Below, one piece after another: positions 1 through 11,085 of a stretch of DNA of 64,000 nucleotides (positions are counted from its first letter, which is position 1; the number at the start of each line of letters is the position of its first letter). Below the pieces are notes generated by a model. It saw nothing but the letters and a program-made list of their open reading frames with translations, was not told where the DNA came from and made no database searches. The DNA is from Cyrtodaria siliqua. Lineage: Eukaryota; Mollusca; Bivalvia; Adapedonta; Hiatellidae. The stretch is from NCBI GenBank assembly GCA_037043455.1, contig JAWPHD010010285.1, positions 1-64,000 of the forward strand, in the 5' to 3' direction. Position numbers and translations under genes: made by a program.

Positions 1-900
1 ATGTTAAAATCACTGTCTACTTCTGATTTAATACAACTGTTTCTCCTTGGCTAGCAATTAGTTTGTGATGTTCAGGCAAATCAATTTGTAACAGGCAGTA
101 ATGACCATCTTTACTAATTTTATAAGAATTTCTGTTTTGTTGTAATCCTCCCCTTAAACGTTTTTTCCTGGTGAATGATTTTGCTTAGCGAAATCATTTC
201 AATAAACATATTTCTATTATCTACCAAAGCTTATGACTCGTTTATTAGAGCTTGCCTATTTGACTCATGTGATGCTTTTAGTGGGTGGTCTGCCTCTACC
301 ACAAAACATCGACCGTCATATATAACCTTACAGACGTAAAGAAACACCATACAATCTGAAGTCTACCTATCCATACCGAGGTAGGTTACTATCACATACT
401 GCATTCTAATCCTGAAAGTTACACGGTCAGTATGAGCACTTGTTAGTAATGATGAAACGAAACAATGAGTCAGTCTAAACTTCAGTTTCCCGGCCCATTC
501 AGTGTACAAACCGTTTGCAGTATTGGTGTTGTCGGGCTCCTTACGTATTCAAATACGTCTCTTAGTGCATTTCTGCTTACGAAGAGAACTGTAAACTCAT
601 ATAAGAGCTCTTCGCCGCAGACTAAATAGGAGAGATAAAAATTAATATTAAAACCGTTTTCCAATTTCCATTTGTGCAATCAAGTTAGAAACCTAACACA
701 GACAATGAATGCATGGACCCCTAAAACAAACCAAATACCTTGGTAGATGGTGATGTTCTCGCAGAACAGTTCTTCTGCGAGCTTATTTAATACTAATGAA
801 CTGCCACAAATCACCCGGACGACATGATTATTGCCAATTCGATAGCCGTACAATGGCTCGACAATAAAAGTAACAGTGTAATGACCTTTCGTTTTCTAAC
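1..900. other. AT-rich stretch, no gene seen
   Basis: I see no open frame with recognisable protein character on either strand and no clear repeat family. The short frames here look like chance openings in AT-rich DNA. Confidence 0.5.
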
Positions 901-947
901 ACAGGATGTAATTCCCGAGGGAGCACAGGATGTAATTCCCGAGGGAG
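901..947. repeat. 24-base tandem duplication
   Basis: A unit beginning acaggatgtaattcccgag is present twice head to tail with a period of 24 bases and almost no divergence. This looks like a recent slippage or duplication event. Confidence 0.85.
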
Positions 948-1122
948 GTGACACCTGGATAAACAAAACACTGCGGAGCTCGAGTTTGTTATCAGATTGC
1001 GTTTGAATCACAAAGAACGTGATATTATGAAAATTAAAAATGCCAGTCAGTAAACTGGAAGATATTTGTGTTCAGTCAATTTCATTTAAAATCATTGGGA
1101 AACCTGAATATAAGTTTTGTGA

Positions 1123-1287
1123 CAGCGCAGTATGCCATATTGCTGCAGTATGCCATTCATATGGCTCACTGCAGCAGCTAATGTCATACTGCGTAGTGAG
1201 ACTGCTGCAGTACTACATATGATTTTTAAGATGGCTTAGTGCAGCAGTTTCTTGATACGTATCGACGGACTGCTGCAGTATGCCATC
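1123..1287. repeat. Cluster of direct and inverted CTGCTGCAGTATGCCAT copies
   Basis: About seven copies of a 16-17 base motif occur within 165 bases. Direct copies lie near 1125, 1142, 1203 and 1271, and inverted forms (atggc...gcagcag) near 1161 and 1231. The arrangement could fold into several alternative hairpins. It may be the remains of a small palindromic element, but no family is recognised. Confidence 0.6.
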
Positions 1288-1399
1288 GTTCATTTTGATG
1301 TAAGTTAATTATACATCCGCTTCGAAGAATTCGGGCCTATGTAGGAATCACTTTGTCCGTCGTGTCTCTAATAATCTGTTTTGGTATAATTTGAAAATA

Positions 1400-1690
1400 C
1401 GTTATGAAAACCATATAAGGTTACATTCCACTATTAAGATACGGTGACATTCCATTAATTTTTACATATGATTCCATTACGTTGTTAATTATTTGTCCTG
1501 TTAATTAACATATAATGGTTTCATATTTTCGTGAAAACCTCATAAAGTTACACACTACGAATTTTAAGACCCCATAAGGCTACACTCCACTAATTATACA
1601 AACTTTAATAAGGTTACACTCCACTTTTTTTCATAAGATTCCACTAAGTTTTTAATTATTTGTCCTGTTTTTTAACAGATAATTATGGAA
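1400..1690. repeat. Degenerate short tandem repeat (aaggttacactccac-type)
   Basis: Variants of 'cataaggttacactccacta' recur at irregular 25-40 base intervals. A longer block containing 'ttaattatttgtcctgtt' occurs near 1483 and again near 1652, so a segment of roughly 170 bases appears to be duplicated in tandem. Confidence 0.6.
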
Positions 1691-2048
1691 CGCATAAGTA
1701 CCCCCCAGATAATTTGTATTGCGAAATTGTTTTTTTTAGCATTTTACCATTATATTGGAAGGCGACTACGTAATGTTCTTTTCGTATTAATGCTATATTT
1801 TTGTAATACTTCGTTAAAAGTTTTCTCACCAAATGTCTTACTAAGTATCGGGTATGCTTAATGTTTACGTGAAATATATCAGAATACGTTTTCACGTTAT
1901 CTTTATCCCGATATCCTCGATATATGCAAAGACATGACGTGATTCTTGCCGAATATGGCTGCCAGTCACGTATTGGTAAGTTTTCTTTTAACTGTACATT
2001 TTGATATTTTGCAACTGTTCTTTTACAAACGCTTGTTTCCTTCAGCAT
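1683..2048 (-). CDS. Unrecognised 121-codon open frame
   Basis: This minus-strand frame opens with ATG at 2046-2048 and stays open for 121 codons, long for AT-rich DNA. Its composition is not low-complexity. It is rich in Lys, Tyr and Ile, has four cysteines spread over its length, and its C-terminal half is basic. I recognise no family. There is no sign of a signal peptide or transposase motif, and it lies between degenerate repeats. It may be a fragment of an old mobile element or a chance opening. No splice sites were established. Confidence 0.2.
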   Translation of the reverse strand: MLKETSVCKRTVAKYQNVQLKENLPIRDWQPYSARITSCLCIYRGYRDKDNVKTYSDIFHVNIKHTRYLVRHLVRKLLTKYYKNIALIRKEHYVVAFQYNGKMLKKTISQYKLSGGYLCVP

Positions 2049-2754
2049 GGGGAGTTTTTTTTCTTTGAATGTGGCTTTTAACTTTTAAAACATTGCCCGT
2101 TTTAAAATGTATAAAGTCGATTGAAGCCCATCGAAAATGTCTGCACTTCCTTTCATGCACACTTACTTGGCCAAAACTGTGTCAAAAAACTCCTAAAACT
2201 GGTATAAAATGAGTTTAGGTTTCAAGTAAGTCCACACCCCATGGTGGGGAGGGCCCTTACATGAAATAGTGTATTGTGTATTGTATCATTACAAAAAACA
2301 TGTAAAAATAGAATACTATGGCGTTAATGTGCATTTCGGTGAATTTTGACTTTTGACATTGACGTCTGTCCCTGGACTCAGATCCGTGGTTCGAAACCTT
2401 CGTTAACATATACTCATCCTAGGCTCATCATAGGCAACCACCTTGCTAAAATTAAACACTCTCCTCCAGCTCAAGTAGGAGACGTTTATGTTATGAGGAA
2501 ACAATACAAATGGCGGGCCCCATGGCGTCTTTGCCTTGAATAATTTTAATGATTTAATTTGAAAAATATCTTTGATATGAAATACTTTTAAATGAGCAAA
2601 TTTCAAATCATGTCAGTATTTTCAACTTATAATGCAGTAAATTCCCAAGTGTTTGTTCATTTGTCAAGCAACATACCTGTCAAGTCTAACGCATGAGCTA
2701 TTCGTGAGACACACTCATTTTTGTGTTAAATCACGCTGACACGCAAAAACTCTA
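2049..2754. other. No gene seen
   Basis: This stretch is AT-rich with short unsupported frames only. A small 'gtattgtgtattgtat' duplication lies near 2273. Nothing else is recognisable. Confidence 0.4.
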
Positions 2755-3020
2755 CGTTTGTTCTAATGGTGACCCTGAGTGCCTTGTGAACACTCTAGCA
2801 CCTTCAGTTTCTGTTTGATCTTTACCAAACTTTGCCATATTGTTGAAAGCTCGGACAAGTTCGAAAACCAGCTATGTCAAACCAAGAACACCAGAGGTAT
2901 GGCCCGTTTGAATTATTGAAAAATGCCATACACAGCTTTGTGAACACTTTAGCACCTTCATATTGTATTTGATCTCAGAAACTTGTTTCACTGGTTCTGA
3001 AAAATCATTATTTATTTTGC
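2755..3020 (-). repeat. Bivalve dispersed module, reverse copy
   Basis: The sequence 'gatctttaccaaact...ggacaagttcgaaaaccagc' is the reverse complement of the 160-base module that forms the large array at 12.9-15.1 kb. About one and a half diverged units are present, without the GACGGAC tail. Confidence 0.75.
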
Positions 3021-3387
3021 TCAAACTGTGATGGCCTCTTTAACCAGTAGAGCGATTCAGACCCTCATGGGCCTCTTGTTTGCTGTATCGCTTTTGATTT
3101 CAAACATTCTTGTTTTTATGTATTACATATTTAATGCTGGTTGGTGTGTTATGTTTATCAACGTAATTATATTGTGTTTTATAAGCTTAACATTAGGAAC
3201 ATTGTCCCTTTAAGAATAACTGTGTTGTGCGTTATCGGCGTCGTCGTCACACTTTCGTTTAGACCTGAAAACTTGAATTGTTATAACTCGACTTTCTTCG
3301 TTGAGGAGATGGCTCCTTTTTTTATTTTGTGGTTTTACATTTATTAATAAATTAACATAGCACATAGGATCGAATTATTTCTCTTTT
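3021..3387 (+). other. Leader before integrase-core pseudogene; hydrophobic frame
   Basis: A 61-codon frame at 3028-3213 encodes a strongly hydrophobic peptide with two membrane-like stretches, but nothing supports expression. The stretch ends in 'ctcttttcag' at 3382-3391, which resembles a splice acceptor directly before the integrase-core frame. It may be part of the same element. Confidence 0.25.
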
Positions 3388-4365
3388 CAGATTGTGGTAA
3401 TCATTTTGGCGGTTTCTGTACTTCGAATGTCGTCTGCTTATCCATATCCAGTCGACCAGGCGTTAGGAGATGAACTCATTGCATATTACTACAATTTATG
3501 GCATACGGCCAGAGATATCTGTGGATTTCTGCTCTATGTTCACAACATTACTGTGTCGTTGAGAAAACTGAAGAGAATAAAGAAAAAGCTTGGCCTTCGA
3601 AGGGTGTACCAGATGAGTTCACAAGAGACTTTAAGACTTGCACTTAGAGTTCTTGATCCTGAAGGAGTACGACTTAGATCTAGAAATCGACTAAGACAGA
3701 ATCTACTTCAACAGAGGTCCCAACTTTCTAATTCATATCGATGGCTACGACAAGTTAAAACCCTACAGCATTGCTATTCATGGTGGCATTGACGGTGTCT
3801 CGAGAAAAAATCTATGGCTTAAGGCTGGACATTCAAATAATGATCCACAACTTATTGCAAACCACTTTTTGCAATTCATAAAACGCAACAAACATGTTCC
3901 CAGTTGCGTTCGTGTAGATTGCCGGAGAATGTCATACTGAGAGATTTGCAAACAGCACTGCGTGCATTTCATGCAGATTCTCTTTCTAGACACCTTAGCT
4001 TTTTACAGGCAGATCTTCGGCCAACCAGCGAATTTAACGATTGTGATGCAGTTTAGTCTTCTTTCACCCAAGTTTGGAGGAAGGAACTTCTTTCAGGATA
4101 TGATGGACACTGGTATATTTCAAGTGACTGATCCTGTTCAAAATGAAGCTTTGAGATTTTGTTTTCTTTCAGTAATCCAGGCTCATTTGGACAGGTTTTC
4201 TTTGCTTTGGAATAGTCATATAATCTTACAGCAAACGGTGTACGCCATCAGACATTCCTAACGTGTTGTATCATCAGCCTGAGGTTTTTGGAGCTGTTGA
4301 CCATTCTTTGGAGTTGCCATGTCATCTTGCTACTGTAGATGTTCTAAAAAGAGTGTACAATATCC
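3388..4365 (+). pseudogene. Integrase-core (rve/DDE-like) domain protein, decayed
   Basis: This is a broken copy of a family of animal proteins with an integrase-type catalytic core, found scattered in invertebrate and fish genomes and probably of transposon origin. The N-terminal part (3394-3650) includes a helix-turn-helix-like stretch ending in KKLGLRR, then appears to lack a few dozen family residues. The core begins near 3733 with IHIDGYDKLKPYSI (catalytic Asp), then HGGIDG, VSRK, GHSNND and VRVDC (second Asp region). Later blocks ENVILRDLQTALRAFHADS, FFQDMMDTGIFQVTDP and HQPEVFGAVDHSLELP follow in shifted frames. At least three frame changes are needed. The expected catalytic Glu codon after NQRI (near 4034) reads TAA. 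It cannot make an active enzyme. Confidence 0.8.
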
Positions 4366-4498
4366 CGAGTTTGGGAGTTCTGACACATTTCTTGAACTCA
4401 TAGAACGCTTATTGCTTTTATAGAATACCGATTTCCTTTTAAAACGATCCCTCAGTGAAGCAATCGCACTTTTTAAATGTATAACTAGCAAGATCAAT

Positions 4499-4608
4499 GA
4501 CTTATAGGGGGCGTGAACGGTAGCAAGCATAGTTCACTACCGTTCATGAACAGTCTCAATCAAACCGAGACTGCATTATTTCGTATTTATCGTGTTCGGC
4601 CGTTTCCA
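4499..4608 (-). repeat. Structured dispersed repeat, copy 1 (two hairpins)
   Basis: This 100-base segment is the reverse complement of 16240-16350 with clear similarity. It contains two hairpins: GAACGGTAG pairs with CTACCGTTC, and CAGTCTC pairs with GAGACTG. It directly follows the integrase-core pseudogene. Function is unknown. Confidence 0.7.
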
Positions 4609-4962
4609 AAGATCCACCCCCGTATTCCTTTATATCCAGACTGAATTTTCAACAGGAATATAATGTCTCAACATAATGTACACTATACTTATTATGATTT
4701 TCATAGGTTGATTCTCATATCGTTTGTCTTATGCATAGTATATAGTGGAATGCTCATAACAGTTATTAATTAAAGGTTTTTGTTTTTGTTTGTACCTGTC
4801 ATCAATGAACAGGAAAACGTTGTATTTTTCTGCACTAATGTAATAAACTAGTACATTTTAACTAAATTAAAAACAATGATAAAGGGACTTTATATTGAAA
4901 TTGAACTTATCATTCCATTCTGATATTAAACATTGTTTTTCATATAAAACATACTTATAATG
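4609..4962. other. No gene seen
   Basis: AT-rich spacer between the hairpin repeat and the long direct repeat. No frame or motif is supported. Confidence 0.4.
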
Positions 4963-5303
4963 TATGCGCATTGTTTATTCTGGGAAGTAAGTAACAAACA
5001 ACTAGTAGGTGTAGTGTCGATAAATGCCACAAAGTGACTTTTTATTCACAAGAGTGTGAATGTGTTTACAGTTCAAATAGTAGACATGTAATATTGCATG
5101 AAACATTGTAATATTATGTAACACATATTTCCGTTAATTGCATCATGAAACTGATATAGAATAAAGCACTATAAAATTAGATGTACTAAATATTATTATG
5201 CAATATTACGTAATCTAAGTTGTTACACGATTTGTCGTTAATTGGAAATAACTGTTTTTATATTAAAAACATTAATGGTGTTTATATAATCTTTAATTAG
5301 CTA
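4963..5303 (+). repeat. Long direct repeat, copy A
   Basis: This 341-base block starts tatgcgcattgtttattctg and is repeated in the same orientation at 5664-6008 with few differences. One is a 4-base insertion in copy B after acacatatt. The two copies flank about 360 bases of unrelated sequence. The layout resembles a TRIM-like LTR pair or a partial tandem duplication with a 701-base unit. Confidence 0.85.
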
Positions 5304-5663
5304 TGGTGATTTTCGCCTATTCATGGAGCTTAGACGTAGAATAAAGTCAATACGAGCGTTATGATATAGTGTGCATTTATATATATATATATATTTTTTT
5401 TTTTGTTTTTGTAGGGTGGTTGGTTGGGGCTTGCGGCGGTTTTAGAATTTTCCACTCCGACTGGCTGTGCCTGAATGGGATATGTTACAGATAACCCTGG
5501 TGATGATGGGGGCCCGCCCCCGCTGTTTTAATAAGCCAATGGTATTCGTGTTGTGTTATAAACACTGAAGCGCGTGACTAGGTTTATAGACCGGGGTCCA
5601 GGCAGTACGTACAGAGAACAAACGCTTTGCATAAATATCCAATTACTTCGCAATTATACTATT
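5304..5663. other. Spacer between long direct repeats
   Basis: The spacer holds an (AT)n then T-rich tract at 5377-5404 and a GC-richer segment around 5410-5620. No open frame, primer site or polypurine tract was recognised. Confidence 0.5.
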
Positions 5664-6008
5664 TATGCGCATTGTTTATTCTGGGAAGTAAGTAACAAAC
5701 AACAAGTAGTTGTAGTGTCGATATATGCCACAAAGTGATTTTTTATTCACAAGAGTGTGAATGTGTTTAAAGTTCAAATAGTAGACATGTAATATTGCAT
5801 GAAACATTGTAATATAATGTAACACATATTAATTTACGTTAATTACATAATGAAACTGATATAGAACAAAGCACTATAAAATTAGATGTACTAAATATTA
5901 TTATGCAATATTACGTAATCTAAGTTGTAACACGATGTGTCGTTAATTGGAAATAACTGTTTTTATATTAAAAACATTAATGGTGTTTATATAATCTTTA
6001 ATTACCTA
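5664..6008 (+). repeat. Long direct repeat, copy B
   Basis: Second copy of the 341-base block at 4963. It has the same start and runs to 'atataatctttaatta', after which the two copies diverge. Confidence 0.85.
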
Positions 6009-6094
6009 TAGCTATGACTGATGAAATCGCCATTTATTTATCATGTCATTCACAAAATGATTGTGTTCTGAGTTATGAATTATATGAATTGTAC

Positions 6095-6280
6095 AATCAA
6101 ACCTGTCTTAAACAGACCCCCAAGGGAATGAATAAACTGGTTGCTTAAAGCAGGTGGCTGCTTAATACAAATCAAGTTTAGTTAACTATTAGAGGCAGAG
6201 AATATGAAAACGTGGCTGCTTAAGGCATGCGACCTCTTAATAGAGGTGACCAGTACCACAGGTCTGACTGTATATATATG
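6095..6280. repeat. Mollusc dispersed repeat (gtggctgcttaa type)
   Basis: The segment carries 'aaacctgtcttaa', 'ggtggctgcttaatac' and 'cctcttaatagaggtgacc', internally repetitive phrases that I associate with a common molluscan dispersed repeat. It has no coding capacity. Confidence 0.6.
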
Positions 6281-6589
6281 TTTGTGACCTGCATAAAATA
6301 CCAAAGCAATTTCTCTTTGCATCCAAATGTCAAAAGTATTAATGAAACTTTGATGAAAATCGTTATACACATTAGCTAAACCATTGTGCACATTATATTG
6401 TGAGATTATTAGAAACTAGTTGTTAGGTAAGAACTCAATAACAAGCTATGAACTTGAACAAAACATTAGTTTCATTTAAACCACTGCTATGATATCAACT
6501 TTCTTGTATTAAATGTGGATTATATTGTACGAACATACAGTTCTTAATACACTGTCGTCCAGTATTACTGTCAAGTTTAGGTCTTATGG

Positions 6590-7620
6590 TTTCGAAGTTA
6601 TTGTCCGGAATGGGTATTTTCATATAAGGTTACGGTGACTTTGACCTACTGACCCACACACGAATAGGGATCCTCCTCTCACCTAGGACATGTACCTTTG
6701 AAGTTGCTTGGGTGTAGGTGTTATAGTTCAAAGTTATCATCCACAATATGTATTTCCATATTAGGTCCTCATGACCTTCACCTGTGACCTACTGACCGCA
6801 AAACAGAAGATCCTCCTCCCACCTAGTCCCACCTAGGACAATGTACCTAAAACTATGAAGTTTCGTAAGTAAAGGTGTTATTGTTTCGAATGCGTATTTG
6901 TATATAAGGTCACGGTGATACTGACCTTTTAGCTACTGACCCCAAAAACAATAGGGATCATTCGCTCACCGAGGGCAATGTACCTGTGACGTTTGAAGCG
7001 TGTAGGAATTATGTTTTCAAAGTTATCTTCCTAAATGCATATTTCTATATAAAATCACGATGACATTGACCTTTGGCATACTGACCACCAAAACAATAGG
7101 AATCCTCTTCTCACCTACCCGTTTTCGGGCATTTGTTGATTTACATATATATTACTACCATATCATCCCTTATTTGTAAATAGTTTTATCTTATATATTT
7201 ACATTAATTTTTAATTAATCCTTCATTTCTTCATCTTTCATCAGTTTTTGCGCAAAATATGATCTATTTATGTGTCGATGTGCCGTAAAACACCATTCAT
7301 TCATTCATTCATTCATTCATTCATTCATTCATTCATTCATTCATTCATTCATTCATTCATTCATTCATTCATTCATTTTTCTCACCTAGGGCAATGTACC
7401 TATGAAGTTTTAGGAGTAGATGATAGGGTTCGAAGTTATCATCCGGAATGCGTACTTCTATATAAGGTCACGGTGACCTTGAACTTCGACCCCAAAAAAA
7501 ATAAAGGTCCTTTTCTCACCTAGGGCAATGAAGTGTTATGAGTGTAGAGGATATGCTTTCGGAGTTATCGTCCGGAATGCGTATTGTTTACGGACGGACA
7601 GAGAAACCGACAGACAACCC
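6590..7620 (+). repeat. Degenerate tandem array of the ggtcacggtgacc module
   Basis: Units of roughly 120-150 bases recur, each with 'aaggtcacggtgac(c)ttgacc', 'cctcctctcacctagg', 'atgtacct...gaagtttg' and 'gttatcatccggaatgcgta'. At least six diverged units are visible, and the array is interrupted by a foreign segment ending in an (ATTC)n tract. The module is familiar from bivalve genomes. Confidence 0.75.
7200..7377 (+). mobile_element. Retroposon 3' end with (CATT)21 tail
   Basis: The phrase 'tgtgtcgatgtgccgtaaaacac' (7270-7293) directly precedes 84 bases of pure (CATT)n at 7294-7377. This is the arrangement of a LINE or SINE 3' end with a microsatellite tail. It interrupts the ggtcacggtgacc array, so it probably inserted there. 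The left limit is uncertain. Confidence 0.55.
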
Positions 7621-8231
7621 CATATCATAATCGTTTTTTAAAATGGGCATATCAAAAGTATAAATTAAAGGAAAACATATCCATAGTAATATTTATGTAA
7701 TCTGTGTGTTCTTTAACTTTAACACAGCTCTTCCTCTAATTACACTCTATCATTGTGTAGTTTATTTCCAGTCCAATTTGTAGCGTTCAAGTTACGATCC
7801 AGGCAAACAGAACGAGTCTGAAACTACACATGGTAATAACTCTTATTTGAACGAAGCTAGTTATTGTTCATGCACTCTGCACTTCCTCTTACTGCCCTCT
7901 ATAATTGTGTAAAGTTCCATACCCAGTCGCATGTGTAGCAGAGTAGCCACGGACTCTGGAAAACGGGGTAAACAGGGAATATGACAAAAACAAATTTCCT
8001 GCGGGGAAAAATCAGGGAATCTTATTTCTGCCTTACACAAAACAAATATCTATTAAATATAAACGTTTTTGAAAGTGAAAAAAGTTGTGCAAGCATACAA
8101 GCATATTCCTAAGACTGTTGTGTCACCCTCTGTGGCACTCACAGGCTGTAATAGTGTTATTGTTGTGACTACTGGTGGTTTCTCGTGTACATACATGTTT
8201 TATTTAAGTAATGACTGTAAGCTATTTCAAT
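7621..8231. other. No gene; short direct duplication
   Basis: Two diverged copies of a roughly 45-base phrase containing 'cttcctct' and 'attgtgta' occur near 7725 and 7875. No frame is supported. Confidence 0.4.
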
Positions 8232-8618
8232 CAGGGGCGTAGCTACCTGTATGTAAAGGACGCACACTCTGTGGCAGGTAAAAGACAGCTAACATTTCTT
8301 AATTGATGGGAAAATCATAGGTCATAAAAAACAGTTACAAAGGTGCACAGCAGGTTTTCATACCGTGTTCTATAACAGGAAACTGTAGCATAGTTATAAG
8401 CAGACGCACGGTTGTATAATAAGATGCACGGTTACCGTCATGTACTTAGATAAGTTAGTCCATGAGCACTTGGTATGTCTACACGTCACAGACTCAGTAA
8501 AATAAAAAACAATGTGGGGGAGGCATATCCCAGGTTCCCCATAGCCCACTCACGTCTACGATGCTCGACTAAAGATAAAGATGTGCGTACAACCTAAGAA
8601 ATCCTAACTACGCCGCTG
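8232..8618. mobile_element. hAT-like MITE
   Basis: The left end CAGGGGCGTAGCTACC and right end ending TAACTACGCCGCTG form imperfect terminal inverted repeats of the CAGGGGCGTAG type typical of hAT elements. The 387-base element has no coding frame. Flanks share TCAAT, but a clean 8-base target duplication is not visible. Confidence 0.55.
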
Positions 8619-8749
8619 TCAATTGTATAAATCAAATGTGGTGTAATTATTTGAGAAAAGTAGGTATAAAAGTCAAACACATCAACCAAATCCACACACG
8701 TTTTAAACAAACAACACTCACAAGGGAAAACAGAAGCAACGTATAAAAC

Positions 8750-8865
8750 ACCACGGACATAAAAAGTGGTACAGCAGGGGTAGCGCCTTGGAAAAGTCAG
8801 CGGTAAAGGGCCGCTGGGGTTTAAATCAGGTTCTAGAGTGCACCAAACCTCACTCTTACCTGTAA
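8750..8865 (-). mobile_element. Penelope-like 3' UTR fragment, reverse
   Basis: The phrases 'ccgctggggtttaaatcaggttctagagtgcaccaaacctcactcttacc' (given here in fragments: gggtttaaatc, gtgcaccaaacctcac) match in reverse the conserved 3' UTR of the element at 59.93-60.68 kb. Only about 115 bases remain. Confidence 0.6.
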
Positions 8866-9105
8866 CATATTGCTATTGCCATCCCAATTAAAAGCTCTGG
8901 CAATTTCGAAAACCAGCCATATCGAATTAGTAACACCAGAGTAATGGCCCTTGTTTGGCTGAAAAATGCCGTATTAAGCCTTGTGAACCCTCTAGCTCCT
9001 TTATTTTGTATTTGATATTCACGAAACTTGTTCAGATTGTTGATATTAATGAAAGCTTGGACAAGTTTGACAACCCGCTCCCCGGGGTAAAAAACGGCTG
9101 CACCG
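8866..9105 (-). repeat. 160-base dispersed module, reverse copy
   Basis: It contains 'aaaaccagccatatcgaattag', 'taatggccc' and 'gaaagcttggacaagttt', the reverse of the array module at 12.9-15.1 kb. About one and a half units are present. Confidence 0.7.
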
Positions 9106-9108
9106 CGG

Positions 9109-9155
9109 CGGTCCAAAGTTTTAATATAAAGAGGTCCAAAGTTTTAATATAACGA
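9109..9155. repeat. 23-base tandem duplication
   Basis: The unit ggtccaaagttttaatata plus four bases is present twice head to tail. Confidence 0.85.
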
Positions 9156-10075
9156 GTTTGAATGTTTTGCATAGACTTATATAGGGCACAATTGTGACTT
9201 AAAACATCTTCTCTGAAACTACAAGAGCTAGAAGCTTATAGTCCTCGTACAAAAAATATGTTAAGAAGGTGCTATTGTAACAACTGTACCAATTCTAACA
9301 AATTGTTGCCATGGTTAGTAGTTAGTACAGTAGTCTATGTATTACCCTTAAGCATCTTCTTCGATGTTTTTCGTGCAAATGCATGTAATAGTTTTCAATT
9401 TCATATGCATGCTTCTTTATTGTGATTTATGTGGGTGTTGTAATTCAAACTGTGTTAAACATCGTTAAAAGAGACATAAATTGCAATTAAAGGCATTAAA
9501 ATAGACATCTAATTAGATTTTGTGTTTGCATGTGTTAACTATTACTTCGTGTCTTTATGTGTAATACATATTCAACACGTATTAATCGTAATAAGTATAG
9601 AATAACGCATACAACTAGAAATGAACAACACCTACATTTCCGTTATCTAGAGTCCTGTGGACTGTTTGTGTCTTTTGTGCAATATATGCATATATCAGAA
9701 AATTTAAATAATAGTGATGTTGCAAATATTCTGAGGAAGACTTACACTTCCTGTTCAATGCGTGTATCCTTTGTTCAGGCTTGCTGAACTTATATATATA
9801 TGCAAGCAAAGCCTGAACGTTGCATTGTACATACTTTCATTAATTCATAATATAATAATTGATTCATCATAGAATAGTTGTGAATTACTGATTCTAACAG
9901 TTTTATACATATAATGTAAAAACATATATACTAACAGAATTGAATGAATTGGATGTTGTTTAACACATTATATGTTATTAAGACCCGCCGCTGAGAGTGC
10001 GGAACTACACTTTGAAATTCGTGAACCTGCCAATCCAATAATAACAAATAGATTACTATAGTTCTTTAACTTAAA
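9156..10075. other. No gene seen
   Basis: AT-rich. Two overlapping opposite frames at 9557-9809 look like chance openings, with no family resemblance. Confidence 0.4.
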
Positions 10076-10250
10076 GGATAGACTCCGATACACAGGACGG
10101 CCCCGATCAGACATACTAGGCTACCTCTGTCTTCACGAGGAAAATTTTCTTGCCAAATAACAAACCGACGAAACTCAATGGCGCCGGCGAGGCTTGAACC
10201 TTCTCCGGATTTCAAGTCCACCGTGCTATCCACTGGACCACATGCTGTAT
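10076..10250 (-). mobile_element. tRNA-derived SINE
   Basis: On the minus strand an A box TGGTCCAGTGG (10230-10240) and a B box GGTTCAAGCC (10191-10200) flank an anticodon-loop-like CTTGAAA. The acceptor ends do not pair and no long variable arm is present, so this is a SINE head rather than a serine tRNA. A SINE body follows leftward. Confidence 0.6.
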
Positions 10251-11085
10251 GCGCTCAAGAAGGGTGACTGCGTTGAAATGCATACATATAAAATGTGTAA
10301 AACATTATTATTTCAATGATACGGTTACATCCAAATGGCAGGGTTTCACAACAGATCAAATTTAGCGGAATTTTAACATTTAGCGGTGCTGCAATGGTTT
10401 ATGCTACTCATAATATATGATTTCAAGACAGGTGTTCTAAACAGTTGCATAAAACAACTTTATACATATTGTTTACTTTTTAATGGCTGGTACAACCTAG
10501 ACAACGATATCAAGGTAATATATTGCAAGTTATATTCCAAAAATAGTCGGATATTGATGAGTTCTAATTCCTGCTAGGTGCACTATGTATTGCATTGTTG
10601 ATAAACATCCTCACTAAGATTTGGTTTTATTATTTTAGCTTGTATACGACTTTTATGATAATTATGTGATATACCGCCAGTTTCGTGTAAAAACATGTAG
10701 TCGTTGTTCAGTTATCCTACTTTTAACTTTACTATTTTTTGAGAGTACATTCACCTTAATAGTCATGAACTAAACATGGAAAAACATCGATGTTACGCAC
10801 ACTGCATGGCTTCCCACTGCGTAACATCGAAGACAAAGAGTTTATTTTTGAAGCCGTTTACAGTTACAAATCCATACAAACATTGCTTCAAGAAAATGTG
10901 TAACGTTCTTAATGCTGTCCAGTATATAAGAACACGTTTAACGTTTTTAATGCGCTGCAGTATATAAGGATAAGAGCTGATCCAAGTAAAATAATAAGAG
11001 CATTATTTCGATATAAATGTGGATGCCAATATACTAGTCGAAAGTCCTTAGTACCGACCCAATAATATGTATATACCATAATCAT
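10251..11085. other. No gene seen
   Basis: Only short unsupported frames. A phrase containing 'agtatataag(aacacg)tttaacgtttttaatg' near 10920-10968 is partly duplicated. Confidence 0.4.

Noticed and set aside
7272..7523. HSFI-repeat frame
   Set aside because: Product of the (CATT)n microsatellite.
10178..10250. Serine tRNA (TGA anticodon)
   Set aside because: The long variable arm required for serine tRNA is missing and acceptor pairing fails.
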